A stretch of DNA of 64,000 nucleotides from Streptomyces ambofaciens ATCC 23877 (GCF_001267885.1 NZ_CP012382.1:2467001-2531000), one strand, 5' to 3'; shown: positions 17,021 to 25,867, counted from the first letter of the stretch. Numbers and translations are program-made. The notes: generated by a model from the letters alone, not told the origin.

Positions 17021-18256
17021 ATGACCCGGACACGAGGGCGACTGCGCGGGATCTCGTGCCGCCTGGACGCATGGCAGCTGGCGCGGGAGTCGTGGGACGG
17101 CGGACGTGCCGACGGCGAGCGGGCCGACGGTGGGCGTGAGGAACGGATCGGGCCACCGCCCACCGGCTTCACCCTCCTGCCCTGGCTGCTGCTGGGCCTC
17201 GGCAGCCTCGCGAACATCTTCCAGGGCCGGACCTCCGACCCCTGGATCAGCGGTCTGGGCCTGCTCGTCTTCAACTCCCTCTACATCTACGTGACCTTCC
17301 GCTCCTTCGACAGGGAGCGGCGCGAGTCGCCGTCCACGCGTCTGGCGCTCGTCGCCATGGCCCTGGTGACCTGCGCGCTGGCCCTGGCCTACGGCGGGAC
17401 CTGGCTGCTCTTCTTCCCGCTGCTCGGCCTGGCCGCCGGTGCGGCGCTGCGCGGCCGGTGGCTGGGGCGGTGGGGCTGGTCGCTGGCGGCCCTGGGGGGT
17501 GCCGTGGCCGGCGTCAAGGACGGCTGGGGCGGCCTGAACATCGCCTACGGGACCTTCCTGTCGACGATGGTGACGGCCGCGATCCTGAGCCTGTCCGACG
17601 CCGTACGGCAACTGCGCGCCGCCCGCGAGGAACTCGCGACCCGGGCGGTCGCGGAGGAGCGGCTGCGCTTCTCCCGGGACCTGCACGACCTGCTCGGCCA
17701 CACCCTCTCCGTGATCGTGGTCAAGTCGGAGGCGGCCCGTCGGCTGGCCTCCCGCGACCTGGACGCGGCCCTGACCCAGATCACCGACATCGAGTCGGTC
17801 GGCCGCCAGGCGCTGACCGAGGTCCGCGAGGCGGTCACCGGCTACCGCGAGGGCAGCCTCGGCACCGAACTGGACCGGGCCCGCTCGGCGCTGACCGCCG
17901 CGGACATGGAACCCGTGGTCCACCACTCCGGCCCGCCGCTGCCTCCGCGGGCCGAGGCGCTCCTCGGGTGGGTGGTGCGGGAGGCGGTCACCAACGTCGT
18001 ACGGCACAGCGGTGCGAGCCGGTGCGAGATCGCCGTGTCGGGCAGTACGGAGCACGTCCGGCTGACGGTCACGGACAACGGTACGGGCGGTGACGGCCCC
18101 GCTCAGGGCCCCGGCACCGGACTGACCGGCCTGACGGAGCGCCTCGCCGCGGCCGGCGGCTCGCTGACCGCGGAGGTGGAGCCGCGGGGCGGTTTCACGG
18201 TGACCGCGCAGCTGCCCGTGGAGAGGGAGGGCGTGGCCGTGGGGGCGGTGGCGTAG
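17021..18256 (+). CDS. NarL-type sensor histidine kinase (DesK-like)
   Basis: Membrane sensor kinase, 411 aa. Four or five predicted spans (about residues 45-190, e.g. FTLLPWLLLGLGSLANIF and LVAMALVTCALALAYGG) precede a HisKA_3 dimerisation region with phospho-accepting His in FSRDLHDLLGHTLSVIVVKS and a HATPase_c domain with N box EAVTNVVRHSGAS and G boxes DNGTGG and GTGLTGLTERL. It should phosphorylate the response regulator at 18716. The start ATG at 17021 has GGAGAGGAG 10 nt upstream; a start at 16952 is possible. An Asp/Gly-rich stretch (GRADGERADGGREE) precedes the first span. The signal is unknown. Confidence 0.92.
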   Translation: MTRTRGRLRGISCRLDAWQLARESWDGGRADGERADGGREERIGPPPTGFTLLPWLLLGLGSLANIFQGRTSDPWISGLGLLVFNSLYIYVTFRSFDRERRESPSTRLALVAMALVTCALALAYGGTWLLFFPLLGLAAGAALRGRWLGRWGWSLAALGGAVAGVKDGWGGLNIAYGTFLSTMVTAAILSLSDAVRQLRAAREELATRAVAEERLRFSRDLHDLLGHTLSVIVVKSEAARRLASRDLDAALTQITDIESVGRQALTEVREAVTGYREGSLGTELDRARSALTAADMEPVVHHSGPPLPPRAEALLGWVVREAVTNVVRHSGASRCEIAVSGSTEHVRLTVTDNGTGGDGPAQGPGTGLTGLTERLAAAGGSLTAEVEPRGGFTVTAQLPVEREGVAVGAVA

Positions 18257-18299
18257 AGGTGGGGGCGCGCCTCGGGGGCGGGGGACCGACGGCGCCGTG

Positions 18300-18690
18300 G
18301 CGGGGGGGCGATGTCGTGGGGGGTCGACGCTGGCGGGGAGCGCCGTGGCGGGGACGTGACGGGGGGGGCGAGGTCGTGGGGGGCGACGCTGACCGGGAAC
18401 GCTGCTGTGGCGGGGAACAGCGCCGTGGCAGGGGACGGCTCCGTGACGGGGGGCGGCTCCGTGACGGGGAGCAGCGCCGTGGCCGGGAACGCTGCTGTGG
18501 CGGGGAACAGCGCCGTGGCAGGGGGCGGCTCCGCGACGGGGGGCGCTCCGTGACGGGGAGCAGCGCCGTAGCCGGGAACGCCGCTGTGGCGGGGAACAGC
18601 GCCGTGGCCGGGAACGGCTTCGTCGCAGGGGACGGCTCCGTGACGGGGACGGCTCCGTGACGGGGGACTCCGTGGCGGGGAGCGACGGCG
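18300..18690. repeat. Degenerate 18-bp repeat spacer between kinase and regulator
   Basis: The 459 bp between the kinase stop and the regulator start consist largely of degenerate copies of an 18-bp unit (type GGGAACGCTGCTGTGGCG, with variants of GTGACGGGG). Read in one plus-strand frame they give hexapeptides of the form GNAAVA/GNSAVA; on the other strand, HGAVPR-like hexapeptides. No start with a convincing ribosome binding site supports a protein. Paired kinase and regulator genes normally abut, so this is an expanded spacer. Confidence 0.75.
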
Positions 18691-18715
18691 GGCCCGGCGC
18701 CCCTACCCTTGCCCC

Positions 18716-19348
18716 GTGACCGACGAGACGCCCCGCGCCCGCCCCGTCCGCGTCCTCCTCGCCGAGGACCAGGGCATGATGCGCGGCGCGCTCGCGCTGC
18801 TGCTCGGGATGGAGGAGGACATCGAGGTCGTCGCCCAGGTGGCGGCCGGGGACGAGATCGTCGGCGCGGTGCTCGCGCACCGTCCGGACGTCGCGTTGCT
18901 GGACATCGAGCTGCCGGGCAGGAACGGCCTGGACGCCGCCGGTGAACTGCGGGAGCGGGCGCCGGACTGCCGGGTGCTGATCCTGACCACCTTCGGCCGC
19001 CCCGGGTACCTCCGGCGGGCCATGGAGGCCGGAGCCGCCGGTTTCCTGGTGAAGGACGGTCCCGTGGAGGAGCTGGCCGGCGCGATCCGCCGGGTGCTGG
19101 CCGGCGAGACGGTCGTCGACCCGGCGCTCGCCGCCGCCGCGCTCAGCGCGGGCCCCAGCCCGCTCACCGCCCGCGAGTGCGACGTTCTCAGGGCGTCCGC
19201 CGACGGCGCGACCGTCGCCGACATCGCGGCGGCGCTGCACCTCTCCGAGTCCACGGTCCGCAACTACCTCTCCGCGGCCATCGGCAAGACCGCCACCCGC
19301 AACCGCACGGAGGCGCTGCGCGAGGCCCGGCGCCACGGGTGGGTCTGA
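18716..19348 (+). CDS. NarL/FixJ-type response regulator
   Basis: Cytosolic DNA-binding response regulator, 210 aa. The receiver domain has acidic pocket AEDQ, phospho-acceptor Asp63 in VALLDIELPG, Thr in LILTTFG and Lys in GFLVKDG. The C-terminal LuxR-type helix-turn-helix (LTARECDVLRASADGATVAD, LHLSESTVRNYLSAAIGK) ends with KTATRNRTEALREAR. Start GTG at 18716. It is the partner of the DesK-like kinase 460 bp upstream. Targets are unknown; DesR-type regulators often act on lipid or envelope genes or on the neighbouring transporter. Confidence 0.94.
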   Translation: MTDETPRARPVRVLLAEDQGMMRGALALLLGMEEDIEVVAQVAAGDEIVGAVLAHRPDVALLDIELPGRNGLDAAGELRERAPDCRVLILTTFGRPGYLRRAMEAGAAGFLVKDGPVEELAGAIRRVLAGETVVDPALAAAALSAGPSPLTARECDVLRASADGATVADIAAALHLSESTVRNYLSAAIGKTATRNRTEALREARRHGWV

Positions 19349-19455
19349 CCCCACCCGGCCCGGCCACATATCCCGCGGCGACCCGCGCCACCCCGCGCCG
19401 ACCCGCACCGCCCACCCCGGCTCGCCCCGCTCCGCCCCGGGGCCACCGCGAGGCC

Positions 19456-20913
19456 CTACGCCCGCGGCACGCCCTCTTCGCGCGGCTTCGCCGCCGGCAG
19501 CCAAGCCCACATCAGGGCCGCGCCCGCGACCAGCACCACCGCCGCCGTGCGGAACACCAGCGCGTACCCGTCCGTCAGCGCCGCGGGCCCGGCGTGCTCC
19601 CCCCCGGACCGGGACGCCGCGATCGTCGACATCACGGCGAGGCCCAGCGAACCGCCCATCGTCCGGGAGGTGTTGATCAGCCCGGAGACCAGTCCGGCGT
19701 CCCCCGCGGCGGCCCCGGAGACGGCCAGCGACGCCAGCGGAGTCGCCGCCAGCCCCGCCCCCAGCATCATCAGCACCCCGGGGATCATGATCGCGGTCAC
19801 GTACGCCCCGTCCGCGGTCATCGTCGACTGCCAGCCGAAGCCGGCCGCCGCCACCAGCGTGCCCAGCACGGCCACGTTCCGGGCGCCGAGCGCCGGCATG
19901 AGGCGCGGTGCCGCCTTCGAGCCGAGGACCACCGCCAGCGAGCTGGGCACCAGGGCGAGACCGGCGTCCAGCGGGGAGTAGCCCAGCACGTTCTGCGCGT
20001 ACAGCGTCATGAAGAACCACATCGAGAACATCGACGAGCCGGACACCAGCATCGCCGCGTTCGCCGACGCCACCGACCGCAGCCGCAGCAGTCCCAGCGG
20101 CATCAGCGGGGTCGCGGTGCGCGCCTCGACGAGCAGGAACAGCCCCAGCAGCGCGAGCCCGGCCAGCAGCGGCACCAGCGTCGCCACCGCCGTCCACCCC
20201 TCGGACTCGGTCCGGGAGATGCCGTAGGCCAGCGTGGCCAGTCCGGCGGTCACCAGGAGCGCGCCCGGCAGGTCGAGGCGCCGCCGCTCGCCGGCCCGGC
20301 TCTCGGTCAGCCACAGCGCGGCGCCGGTCAGCACCACCGCGCCCACCGGCACGTTGATCAGCAGCACCCAGCGCCACGACAGCCCGTCCACGAGGATGCC
20401 GCCCACCAGTCCGCCCGCGGCGCCGCCGCCCGCGCCCACGGCGGTCCAGGTCGCGATCGCCCGGGCCCGGGCCGCGCCCTCCGGCACCGCCGCGGTCAGG
20501 ATCGTCAGCGTCGACGGCGCCAGCACCGCCGCCCCCAGCCCCTGCACGGCCCGCGCGGCCAGCAGCTGCCAGCCCTCCTGGGCGAGGCCGCCGCCGAGCG
20601 AGGCCAGCGTGAACAGCCCGAGCCCGACCAGGAACATCCGCTTGCGCCCGTACAGGTCGCCGGCCCGTCCGCCGAGCAGCAGGAACCCGGCGAAGCCGAT
20701 GGCGTAGGCGTTGACCACCCATTGCAGCCCCTGCGGGCTCAGCCCGAGGTCGGCCCGCATCGACGGCAGGGCGACGTTGACGACGGAGACGTCGAGCACG
20801 ACCAGGAACTGTCCGGCGCACGCGAGCGCCACGACGAGCCAGGTCGGTGGCGTACGGCGGGGGGATATCCGGGCGGTGGCGGCGGTACCGGTGGCTTCGA
20901 GCATGGGTGTCAT
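19456..20913 (-). CDS. MFS drug exporter, DHA2 (14-span) type
   Basis: Inner-membrane proton-drug antiporter of the EmrB/QacA branch, 485 aa with 14 predicted spans. Motif A is GGRAGDLYGRKRMFL, motif D1 LDVSVVNVALPSMRADLGLS, motif C in TWTAVGAGGGAAGGLVGG. Start ATG at 20911-20913 (MTPMLEATG); a longer reading frame upstream lacks a ribosome binding site and is Gly/Arg-rich. It is convergent with the response regulator (108-bp gap) and divergent from a second MFS gene, the two starts being 281 bp apart. It probably confers efflux of a self-made or environmental toxic compound; the substrate is unpredictable. Confidence 0.92.
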   Translation of the reverse strand: MTPMLEATGTAATARISPRRTPPTWLVVALACAGQFLVVLDVSVVNVALPSMRADLGLSPQGLQWVVNAYAIGFAGFLLLGGRAGDLYGRKRMFLVGLGLFTLASLGGGLAQEGWQLLAARAVQGLGAAVLAPSTLTILTAAVPEGAARARAIATWTAVGAGGGAAGGLVGGILVDGLSWRWVLLINVPVGAVVLTGAALWLTESRAGERRRLDLPGALLVTAGLATLAYGISRTESEGWTAVATLVPLLAGLALLGLFLLVEARTATPLMPLGLLRLRSVASANAAMLVSGSSMFSMWFFMTLYAQNVLGYSPLDAGLALVPSSLAVVLGSKAAPRLMPALGARNVAVLGTLVAAAGFGWQSTMTADGAYVTAIMIPGVLMMLGAGLAATPLASLAVSGAAAGDAGLVSGLINTSRTMGGSLGLAVMSTIAASRSGGEHAGPAALTDGYALVFRTAAVVLVAGAALMWAWLPAAKPREEGVPRA

Positions 20914-21090
20914 GGTCTCAATGCGGGAGCACCCCTTGCATCGGTATTTGGTCCCCCGGCCGGTCCTAGGCCCTCGGACCCGAACGGCTCCCCGGCCCTC
21001 CGGCCCTCCGGCTCCCCGGCCCTCCGGCTCCCGAGGTGTCCTCGCAGCCGTCTCTCCCAAGAGAAGGTCAAGAATTCGTTAGGGACTCGA

Positions 21091-21106
21091 AGCAACGGAA
21101 TAGTTG
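21091..21106. promoter_or_regulatory. Inverted repeat between the divergent MFS genes
   Basis: GCAAC (21091-21095) / GTTGC (21102-21106) with a 6-nt spacer lies about 90 bp before the downstream MFS start. Placement fits a TetR/MarR-type operator, but no regulator gene is adjacent. The other part of the gap (20950-21045) is a C-rich tract of GGCTCCCCGGCCCTCC-type repeats. Confidence 0.35.
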
Positions 21107-21194
21107 CCCGGGCGCACGAGGTTCAGTCAGCACACATCCCGCACCGATCTTCCCGACCCGTACGCGCCGCAACCCGGCCTGGAGGCCTCACTCA

Positions 21195-22964
21195 ATGTCC
21201 CACACGACGACCGACGAGCCCGCCCGCACAGCGAGCGGGGCCACCGTCCCGGTGCTCGCTTTCGCGGGCATCGTCGTCGCGGTGATGCAGACCCTGCTCG
21301 TCCCGGTCATCAAGGACCTGCCCCGGCTCCTGGACACGACGCCCAGCAACGCCACCTGGGTCCTGACCTCCACCCTCCTCTCGGGAGCCGTGGCCACGCC
21401 CATCATGGGCCGGCTCGGCGACCTGTTCGGCAAGCGCCGCATGCTGATCGCCAGCCTGTCGGTGATGGTGGTGGGCGCGCTGGTCAGCGCGTTCACCGAC
21501 GCCCTGCTCCCGATGATCGTCGGCCGTACCCTCCAGGGTTTCGCGATGGGCGCGATACCCCTCGGCATCGGCCTGATGCGCGACATGCTGCCCCGCGAGC
21601 GGCTCGGCTCGGCGATGGCGCTGATGAGCTCCTCGATCGGCGTCGGCGGCGGTCTGGCGCTGCCCGCCGCGGCCCTGGTCGCCCAGCACACCGACTGGCA
21701 CGCCCTGTTCTACGGTGCCGCCGGCCTCGGTGTCCTCGCCATCGCGCTGACCCTGCTGGTCGTACCGGAGTCGCCGCTGCGCGCCAAGGGCTCCTTCGAC
21801 CTGCCGGGCGCGCTCGGTCTCGCGGCCGGTCTGGTCCTCTTCCTCCTGCCGATCACCAAGGGCAGCGACTGGGGCTGGTCGTCGCCCACCACGCTGGGCC
21901 TGTTCGCCGCCGCCGCCGTGGTCCTGCTCCTGTGGGGCTGGATGGAGCTGCGCGTCGCGGCCCCGCTGGTCGACCTGCGCACCACCGCCCGCCGCGAGGT
22001 GCTGCTCACCAACCTCGCCTCGATCATGGTCGGCGTCGCCTTCTACGTCATCTCGCTCGTCCTGCCGCAGCTCCTCCAGCTGCCCTCCGAGACCGGTTAC
22101 GGCCTCGGGCAGTCGATGGTCGTCGCGGGCCTGTGCGTGGCCCCGCTGGGCCTGACGATGATGTTCACCGCGCCGGTGTACGCCCGCCTCTCCGCCCGCT
22201 ACGGCCCGCGGACCACGCTGATCCTCGGCCTGCTGATCATCGGGGTCGGCTACGCCGGCGGTCTCGGACTGATGAGCGCCGCCTGGCAGACCGTCGTCAC
22301 CTCGGTGCTGATCGGCGCCGGTATCGGCCTCGCCTACTCCTCCCTGCCCGCGCTGATCATCGGCGCGGTCCCCGCCTCGGAGACGGGCGCCGCCAACGGT
22401 CTCAACACCCTGATGCGGTCCATCGGCACGTCGGTGTCGAGCGCCGTCATCGGCATGGTGCTGGCCAACACCGCGAACGACGTCGGCGGTGTCGCCGTCC
22501 CCACCATGCAGGGCTTCCGCGTCTCCTTCCTGATCGCGACCGCCGCGGTCGCCGCCGGTCTGGCGCTGGCCTTCTTCCTCCCCCGCCGCCGCCCGGCGAC
22601 CACCACGCAGCTGCGCGCGAGCAGCGAGGAGGACGCGAACCTGGCCCGCGCCGAGCAGGCACTCGCCGGGGAGCCCGCGGCCGGCGACGCGCCGCTCGGT
22701 TTCCGCGGCCGGGTACTGACGGCCGACGGCTCTCCCGTGGCCCGTGCCAAGGTCACGCTGATCGACCGGCACGGCCGCCAGGCGGGCGCGACCCTCTCCG
22801 ACGGTGACGGCGGCTACGCCCTCGCGGTCCCCGCCGGAGGCCCGTACGTCCTGGCCGCCCGCGCCGCGGGCCACGGTCCGCTCGCCCACTCCGCCACCCA
22901 CACCGGCGGCGACCGGCCGGTCGACCTCGATCTGACCCTGCCGGGCGAGACGGTCTCCGCCTGA
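21195..22964 (+). CDS. MFS transporter fused to a carboxypeptidase-regulatory-like domain
   Basis: Membrane transporter of 589 aa. Residues 1-475 form a 14-span DHA2-type MFS unit (PVIKDLPRLLDTTPSNATWV, GRLGDLFGKRRML as motif A, SSIGVGGGLALPAAALVAQH as motif C). After a polar linker (about 475-505) comes an Ig-like carboxypeptidase regulatory domain: GFRGRVLTADGSPVARAKVT, ATLSDGDGGYALAVPAGG, YVLAARAAGHGP. That beta-sandwich usually sits outside the membrane or on binding proteins; on an MFS it is rare outside actinobacteria. With an even number of spans it would face the cytosol. ATG at 21195, GGAGG 9 nt upstream. A terminator follows at 22981. Confidence 0.9.
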   Translation: MSHTTTDEPARTASGATVPVLAFAGIVVAVMQTLLVPVIKDLPRLLDTTPSNATWVLTSTLLSGAVATPIMGRLGDLFGKRRMLIASLSVMVVGALVSAFTDALLPMIVGRTLQGFAMGAIPLGIGLMRDMLPRERLGSAMALMSSSIGVGGGLALPAAALVAQHTDWHALFYGAAGLGVLAIALTLLVVPESPLRAKGSFDLPGALGLAAGLVLFLLPITKGSDWGWSSPTTLGLFAAAAVVLLLWGWMELRVAAPLVDLRTTARREVLLTNLASIMVGVAFYVISLVLPQLLQLPSETGYGLGQSMVVAGLCVAPLGLTMMFTAPVYARLSARYGPRTTLILGLLIIGVGYAGGLGLMSAAWQTVVTSVLIGAGIGLAYSSLPALIIGAVPASETGAANGLNTLMRSIGTSVSSAVIGMVLANTANDVGGVAVPTMQGFRVSFLIATAAVAAGLALAFFLPRRRPATTTQLRASSEEDANLARAEQALAGEPAAGDAPLGFRGRVLTADGSPVARAKVTLIDRHGRQAGATLSDGDGGYALAVPAGGPYVLAARAAGHGPLAHSATHTGGDRPVDLDLTLPGETVSA

Positions 22965-22980
22965 CCCGCACCGCCTCGGC

Positions 22981-23021
22981 TGCCGCACCCCCTGTCGCTC
23001 CGCGCGGCAGGGGGTGCGGCA
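22981..23021 (+). terminator. Strong intrinsic-type terminator
   Basis: A perfect 14-bp stem TGCCGCACCCCCTG (22981-22994) / CAGGGGGTGCGGCA (23008-23021) with a 13-nt loop lies 16 bp after the MFS-fusion stop. The following stretch to 23146 is a CACCCG-rich leader of the methyltransferase gene. Confidence 0.85.
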
Positions 23022-23146
23022 GCATAGGGCGCCGACACGCCGCACCACCCCGGCCCACCCGCACCACCACTCCGGGGGCCACCGGCACCGTCGCCCCTGC
23101 TCGCCCCGCACCCGCACCCGCACCCGCACCACCGAAAGGGACCCTC

Positions 23147-23797
23147 ATGCCCGCGGCCCCCGCCCCCTCCGCCCTCGCCGCCTTCGAGGCGGCGAAGGGG
23201 TTCATGCCCGCGCACGAGGGCCTCGCGCTGTACACGGCGGCCGTGGAGGCCGGCCGGCTCGGGCTGCCGCTGCTGGAGGTCGGTACGTACTGCGGGCGTT
23301 CCACCGTCCTGCTCGCCGAGGCCGCCCGCCGGGCCGGGGTGACCGCGCTCACCGTCGACCACCACCGGGGCAGCGAGGAGCAGCAGCCGGGCTGGGAGTA
23401 CCACGACCCGGAGACGGTCGATCCGGAACTGGGCGTGATGGACACCCTCCCCTCCTTCCGCCGCACCCTGCACCGGGCCGGTCTGGAGGAGCACGTGGTG
23501 GCCCTCGTCGGCCGCTCGCCCCAGGTCGCGGCGGTCTGGAACTCCCCCCTCGGCCTGGTCTTCGTCGACGGCGGCCACACCGACGAGCACGCAGGCGCCG
23601 ACTACGAGGGCTGGGCGCCGCACGTGGCCGACGGCGGTCTGCTGGTCATCCACGACGTCTTCCCGGACCCGGCCGACGAGTTCACGGGCCAGGCCCCGTA
23701 CCGCGTCTACCTCCGGGCCCTCGCGTCCGGCGCGTTCACCGAGGTCTCGGTGACCGACTCGCTGCGCGTCCTGCGGCGAACCGGCGCGGGGATCTGA
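23147..23797 (+). CDS. Class I SAM-dependent methyltransferase
   Basis: Cytosolic methyltransferase, 216 aa, of the Methyltransf_24/cephalosporin hydroxylase-like type. SAM-binding motif I is LPLLEVGTYCGRSTVLLAEA near residues 38-57; the acidic loop ALTVDHHRGSEEQQ and GLVFVDGGHTDEHA (motif IV) follow, then GGLLVIHDVFPDP. It resembles O-methyltransferases that act on small phenolics or sugars. The gene starts at ATG 23147 with GAAAGGG upstream and is 22 bp before the amidase gene, so they may be cotranscribed. Substrate unknown. Confidence 0.85.
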   Translation: MPAAPAPSALAAFEAAKGFMPAHEGLALYTAAVEAGRLGLPLLEVGTYCGRSTVLLAEAARRAGVTALTVDHHRGSEEQQPGWEYHDPETVDPELGVMDTLPSFRRTLHRAGLEEHVVALVGRSPQVAAVWNSPLGLVFVDGGHTDEHAGADYEGWAPHVADGGLLVIHDVFPDPADEFTGQAPYRVYLRALASGAFTEVSVTDSLRVLRRTGAGI

Positions 23798-23819
23798 GGA
23801 CGCGGTCTAGAGTCGCTGC

Positions 23820-24815
23820 GTGTCGTACACAGGCCCGGACTTCGATCCACCCCAGCCCCGCCGTTCCCCGCTGCGCCGTCCGCTGACCGTGGCGATCGCC
23901 GCGCTCGTCCCCGGAGCGCTGCTCGGGTGGGGGGTGTACGCGGCGGTCGGCGGCCCGGACGGCGGCGGGGGCGGTGCGGACCGCGCGGCCGGCGAGCGGA
24001 CGTCACAGGCACCGTCCTCCGACGCCGCCCCCTCCGCGACCGGCGACGCCAAGGCGCCGACGGGCTCCTCCCCTTCACCCACCGCCACGGCGAGGAAGCC
24101 GTCCGCCTCCGCCTCGAAGTCCGCGCCCGCCGCGGCGTCCGGCCCGCTCCGGGGCAAGGTCGTCGTCATCGACCCGGGACACAACCCGGGCAACTTCCGG
24201 CACACCGCCGAGATCAACCGCAAGGTGAACGTCGGCACGCACTGGAAGGAGTGCGACACGACCGGCACGGCCACCGACGCGGGCTGGCCGGAGGCGAAGT
24301 TCACCCTGGACGTGGCCCACCGGCTGCGCACGCTGCTCGAGAAGCAGGGCGCCACGGTGAAACTGACGCAGGACGACGACCGTTCGTACGGGCCCTGCGT
24401 GGACGAGCGGGCCCGGATCGGCAACGAGGCGCGCGCGGACGCCGCGATCTCGATCCACGCCGACGGGTCGGGCGCCGGCAACCGCGGCTTCCACGTGATC
24501 CTGCCCGGCACGGTGCACGACGGCGCCGCCGACACCCGTGCCATCGTCGCCCCGTCCGCGGAGCTCGGTGAGCGCGTCGCGGGCAACTTCGTCCGCGCCA
24601 CGGGCAGCGCGCCCTCCAACTACGTCGGTGGCGGCACCGGTCTCGTCACGCGCACGGACCTGGGCGGTCTCAATCTGTCAACGGTTCCCAAGGTGTTCAT
24701 CGAGTGCGGCAACATGCGCGACGGCGCGGACGCGGCGCTGCTGACCAGCGGCGCCTGGCGGCAGAAGGCCGCGCAAGGGATGTCTGAGGGAATCGTGAGT
24801 TTCCTGCGCGGGTAG
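23820..24815 (+). CDS. N-acetylmuramoyl-L-alanine amidase (Amidase_3), membrane-anchored
   Basis: Cell-wall hydrolase cutting the amide bond between muramic acid and the stem peptide, 331 aa. It has a short cytosolic N terminus, one membrane span (residues about 22-45), a Ser/Ala/Pro-rich linker to about 105, then the Zn-dependent Amidase_3 domain: VVVIDPGHNPGN (metal His), Glu in PEAKFTLDVA, AAISIHADGS (metal His) and the catalytic Glu in VFIECGNM. An extra two-Cys insertion (WKECDTT, YGPCVDE) suits an exported protein. Start GTG at 23820. A 16-bp palindrome lies right after its stop. Confidence 0.92.
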   Translation: MSYTGPDFDPPQPRRSPLRRPLTVAIAALVPGALLGWGVYAAVGGPDGGGGGADRAAGERTSQAPSSDAAPSATGDAKAPTGSSPSPTATARKPSASASKSAPAAASGPLRGKVVVIDPGHNPGNFRHTAEINRKVNVGTHWKECDTTGTATDAGWPEAKFTLDVAHRLRTLLEKQGATVKLTQDDDRSYGPCVDERARIGNEARADAAISIHADGSGAGNRGFHVILPGTVHDGAADTRAIVAPSAELGERVAGNFVRATGSAPSNYVGGGTGLVTRTDLGGLNLSTVPKVFIECGNMRDGADAALLTSGAWRQKAAQGMSEGIVSFLRG

Positions 24816-24816
24816 C

Positions 24817-24832
24817 GATCAGCGCGCTGATC
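24817..24832. terminator. 16-bp palindrome after the amidase gene
   Basis: GATCAGCGCGCTGATC, a perfect palindrome 2 bp after the amidase stop codon. It could form a short terminator hairpin or be a binding site for the DUF5336 gene promoter downstream. There is no T-run. Confidence 0.45.
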
Positions 24833-24973
24833 CCTGCGGACAGCCCCGATGTGCGGACGATAGTGTCATCCGTACGATGAGGGGCCACCCCCGCGCTTCA
24901 CTCCGGAACCTGACGGCGACATGGTGACAGCGACGCCTCTACCGACGACGAGACGACCTACGAAGGACCTGAA

Positions 24974-25840
24974 GTGAATATCCGCTCCCTCACTCGAGGC
25001 GACGGCGTGGTGATCGGAGCAGCGGTGTTGCTGTTGATCGCGTCGTTCCTCGACATCTACTCGATCGAAGGTGCTCCGGACAGCGCCGACATCCCCAGCC
25101 TGTGGGGCAGTGGGTCGGTCGTCCTCGGTGTCGTCCTGGCGGGCGTCATCGGTGCCGCGCTCGTCGTCGTGGCGCGCGCTCTGCCGCAGCCCAGGAAGGT
25201 GGCGGGCCTCGACCTCGGCCAGTTCGGCGTCGCGTTCACGGTCTTCGCGGCCTGGTGCGCGCTGGGCAACATCTTCGACCCGGCCGGAGCCTTCGACAAC
25301 GACGGGGGCGTGGACAACATCGGGGCCGGCCTGGGCCTGATCCTCGCCCTCATCGCCACCCTGGTCATGGCCGCCGCGGCCGTCGCCACCCCGCTGCTCC
25401 CGGCCCTCAAGGGCTCCCTGATCCCGGCCTCCCGTCCGGCCGCGCCGCAGCCCTACGGCGGCCAGCCGCAGGGTGGTTACGGCTACCCGGGCGCGCAGCA
25501 GCAGCCGTACGGCGGCCAGCCGGGGCAGCCCGGTCAGCCGGGTCAGCCGGGTCAGCCCTTCGGCGGTCAGCCCCAGCCGCACGCGGGTCAGCCGCAGCCG
25601 CAGGCCCCGCAGCCGCAGCAGGCGCAGGCGCAGCCGGCCGGGGACTTCTCGCCGTTCTGGTTCGCCGTGCCGGTACCGCGTCCGCTGTTCGCCGAGGACG
25701 GCTCCCCCACGCCGATCGCCGAGCTGGCGCCGGGCACCTGGTACCTGGCCGTCGAGCAGCGCGGCGCGAACCTGGTCGCCCAGACGCAGGACGGCCGCCG
25801 CGGCGTCCTCCAGGACACCTCGGGCATCCAGCGCGGCTGA
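24974..25840 (+). CDS. DUF5336-like membrane protein with collagen-like Gln/Pro/Gly region
   Basis: Membrane protein of 288 aa. Four hydrophobic segments occupy residues about 12-155 (VVIGAAVLLLIASFLDIY, GSVVLGVVLAGVIGAALVVV, FGVAFTVFAAWCALGNIF, GLGLILALIATLVMAAAAV), followed by a cytosolic low-complexity region with YGGQPQGGYGYPGAQQQ and four GQP triplets (residues about 160-220), then a compact C-terminal domain (SPFWFAVPVPRPLFAEDGSP, GTWYLAVEQRGANLVAQ). This matches actinobacterial DUF5336-like proteins of unknown role. Start GTG at 24974 after AAGGACC. A strong terminator follows at 25868. Confidence 0.82.
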   Translation: MNIRSLTRGDGVVIGAAVLLLIASFLDIYSIEGAPDSADIPSLWGSGSVVLGVVLAGVIGAALVVVARALPQPRKVAGLDLGQFGVAFTVFAAWCALGNIFDPAGAFDNDGGVDNIGAGLGLILALIATLVMAAAAVATPLLPALKGSLIPASRPAAPQPYGGQPQGGYGYPGAQQQPYGGQPGQPGQPGQPGQPFGGQPQPHAGQPQPQAPQPQQAQAQPAGDFSPFWFAVPVPRPLFAEDGSPTPIAELAPGTWYLAVEQRGANLVAQTQDGRRGVLQDTSGIQRG

Positions 25841-25867
25841 GCCTCCGAGAAGCCTCGCGCTCGGCCC

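Noticed and set aside
16849..17024. Short frame ending in an ATGA overlap with the histidine-kinase start
   Set aside because: The translation is Arg/Gly/Pro-rich with no domain-like character, and there is no ribosome binding site; probably a chance frame in GC-rich leader DNA.
18259..18660. Repetitive protein-coding gene between kinase and regulator
   Set aside because: Frames are open only because of the 18-bp repeat; no ribosome binding site and no non-repeat core. Kept as a repeat and as a finding.
16748..20821. Very long open frame on the minus strand across the kinase, regulator and MFS genes
   Set aside because: It is antisense to well-supported genes and its translation is Arg/Pro/Gly-rich, typical of the GC3-driven shadow frames of Streptomyces.
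20950..21045. Functional element in the GGCTCCCCGGCCCTCC-type tract
   Set aside because: Simple C-rich repeats without dyad symmetry; no support beyond low complexity.
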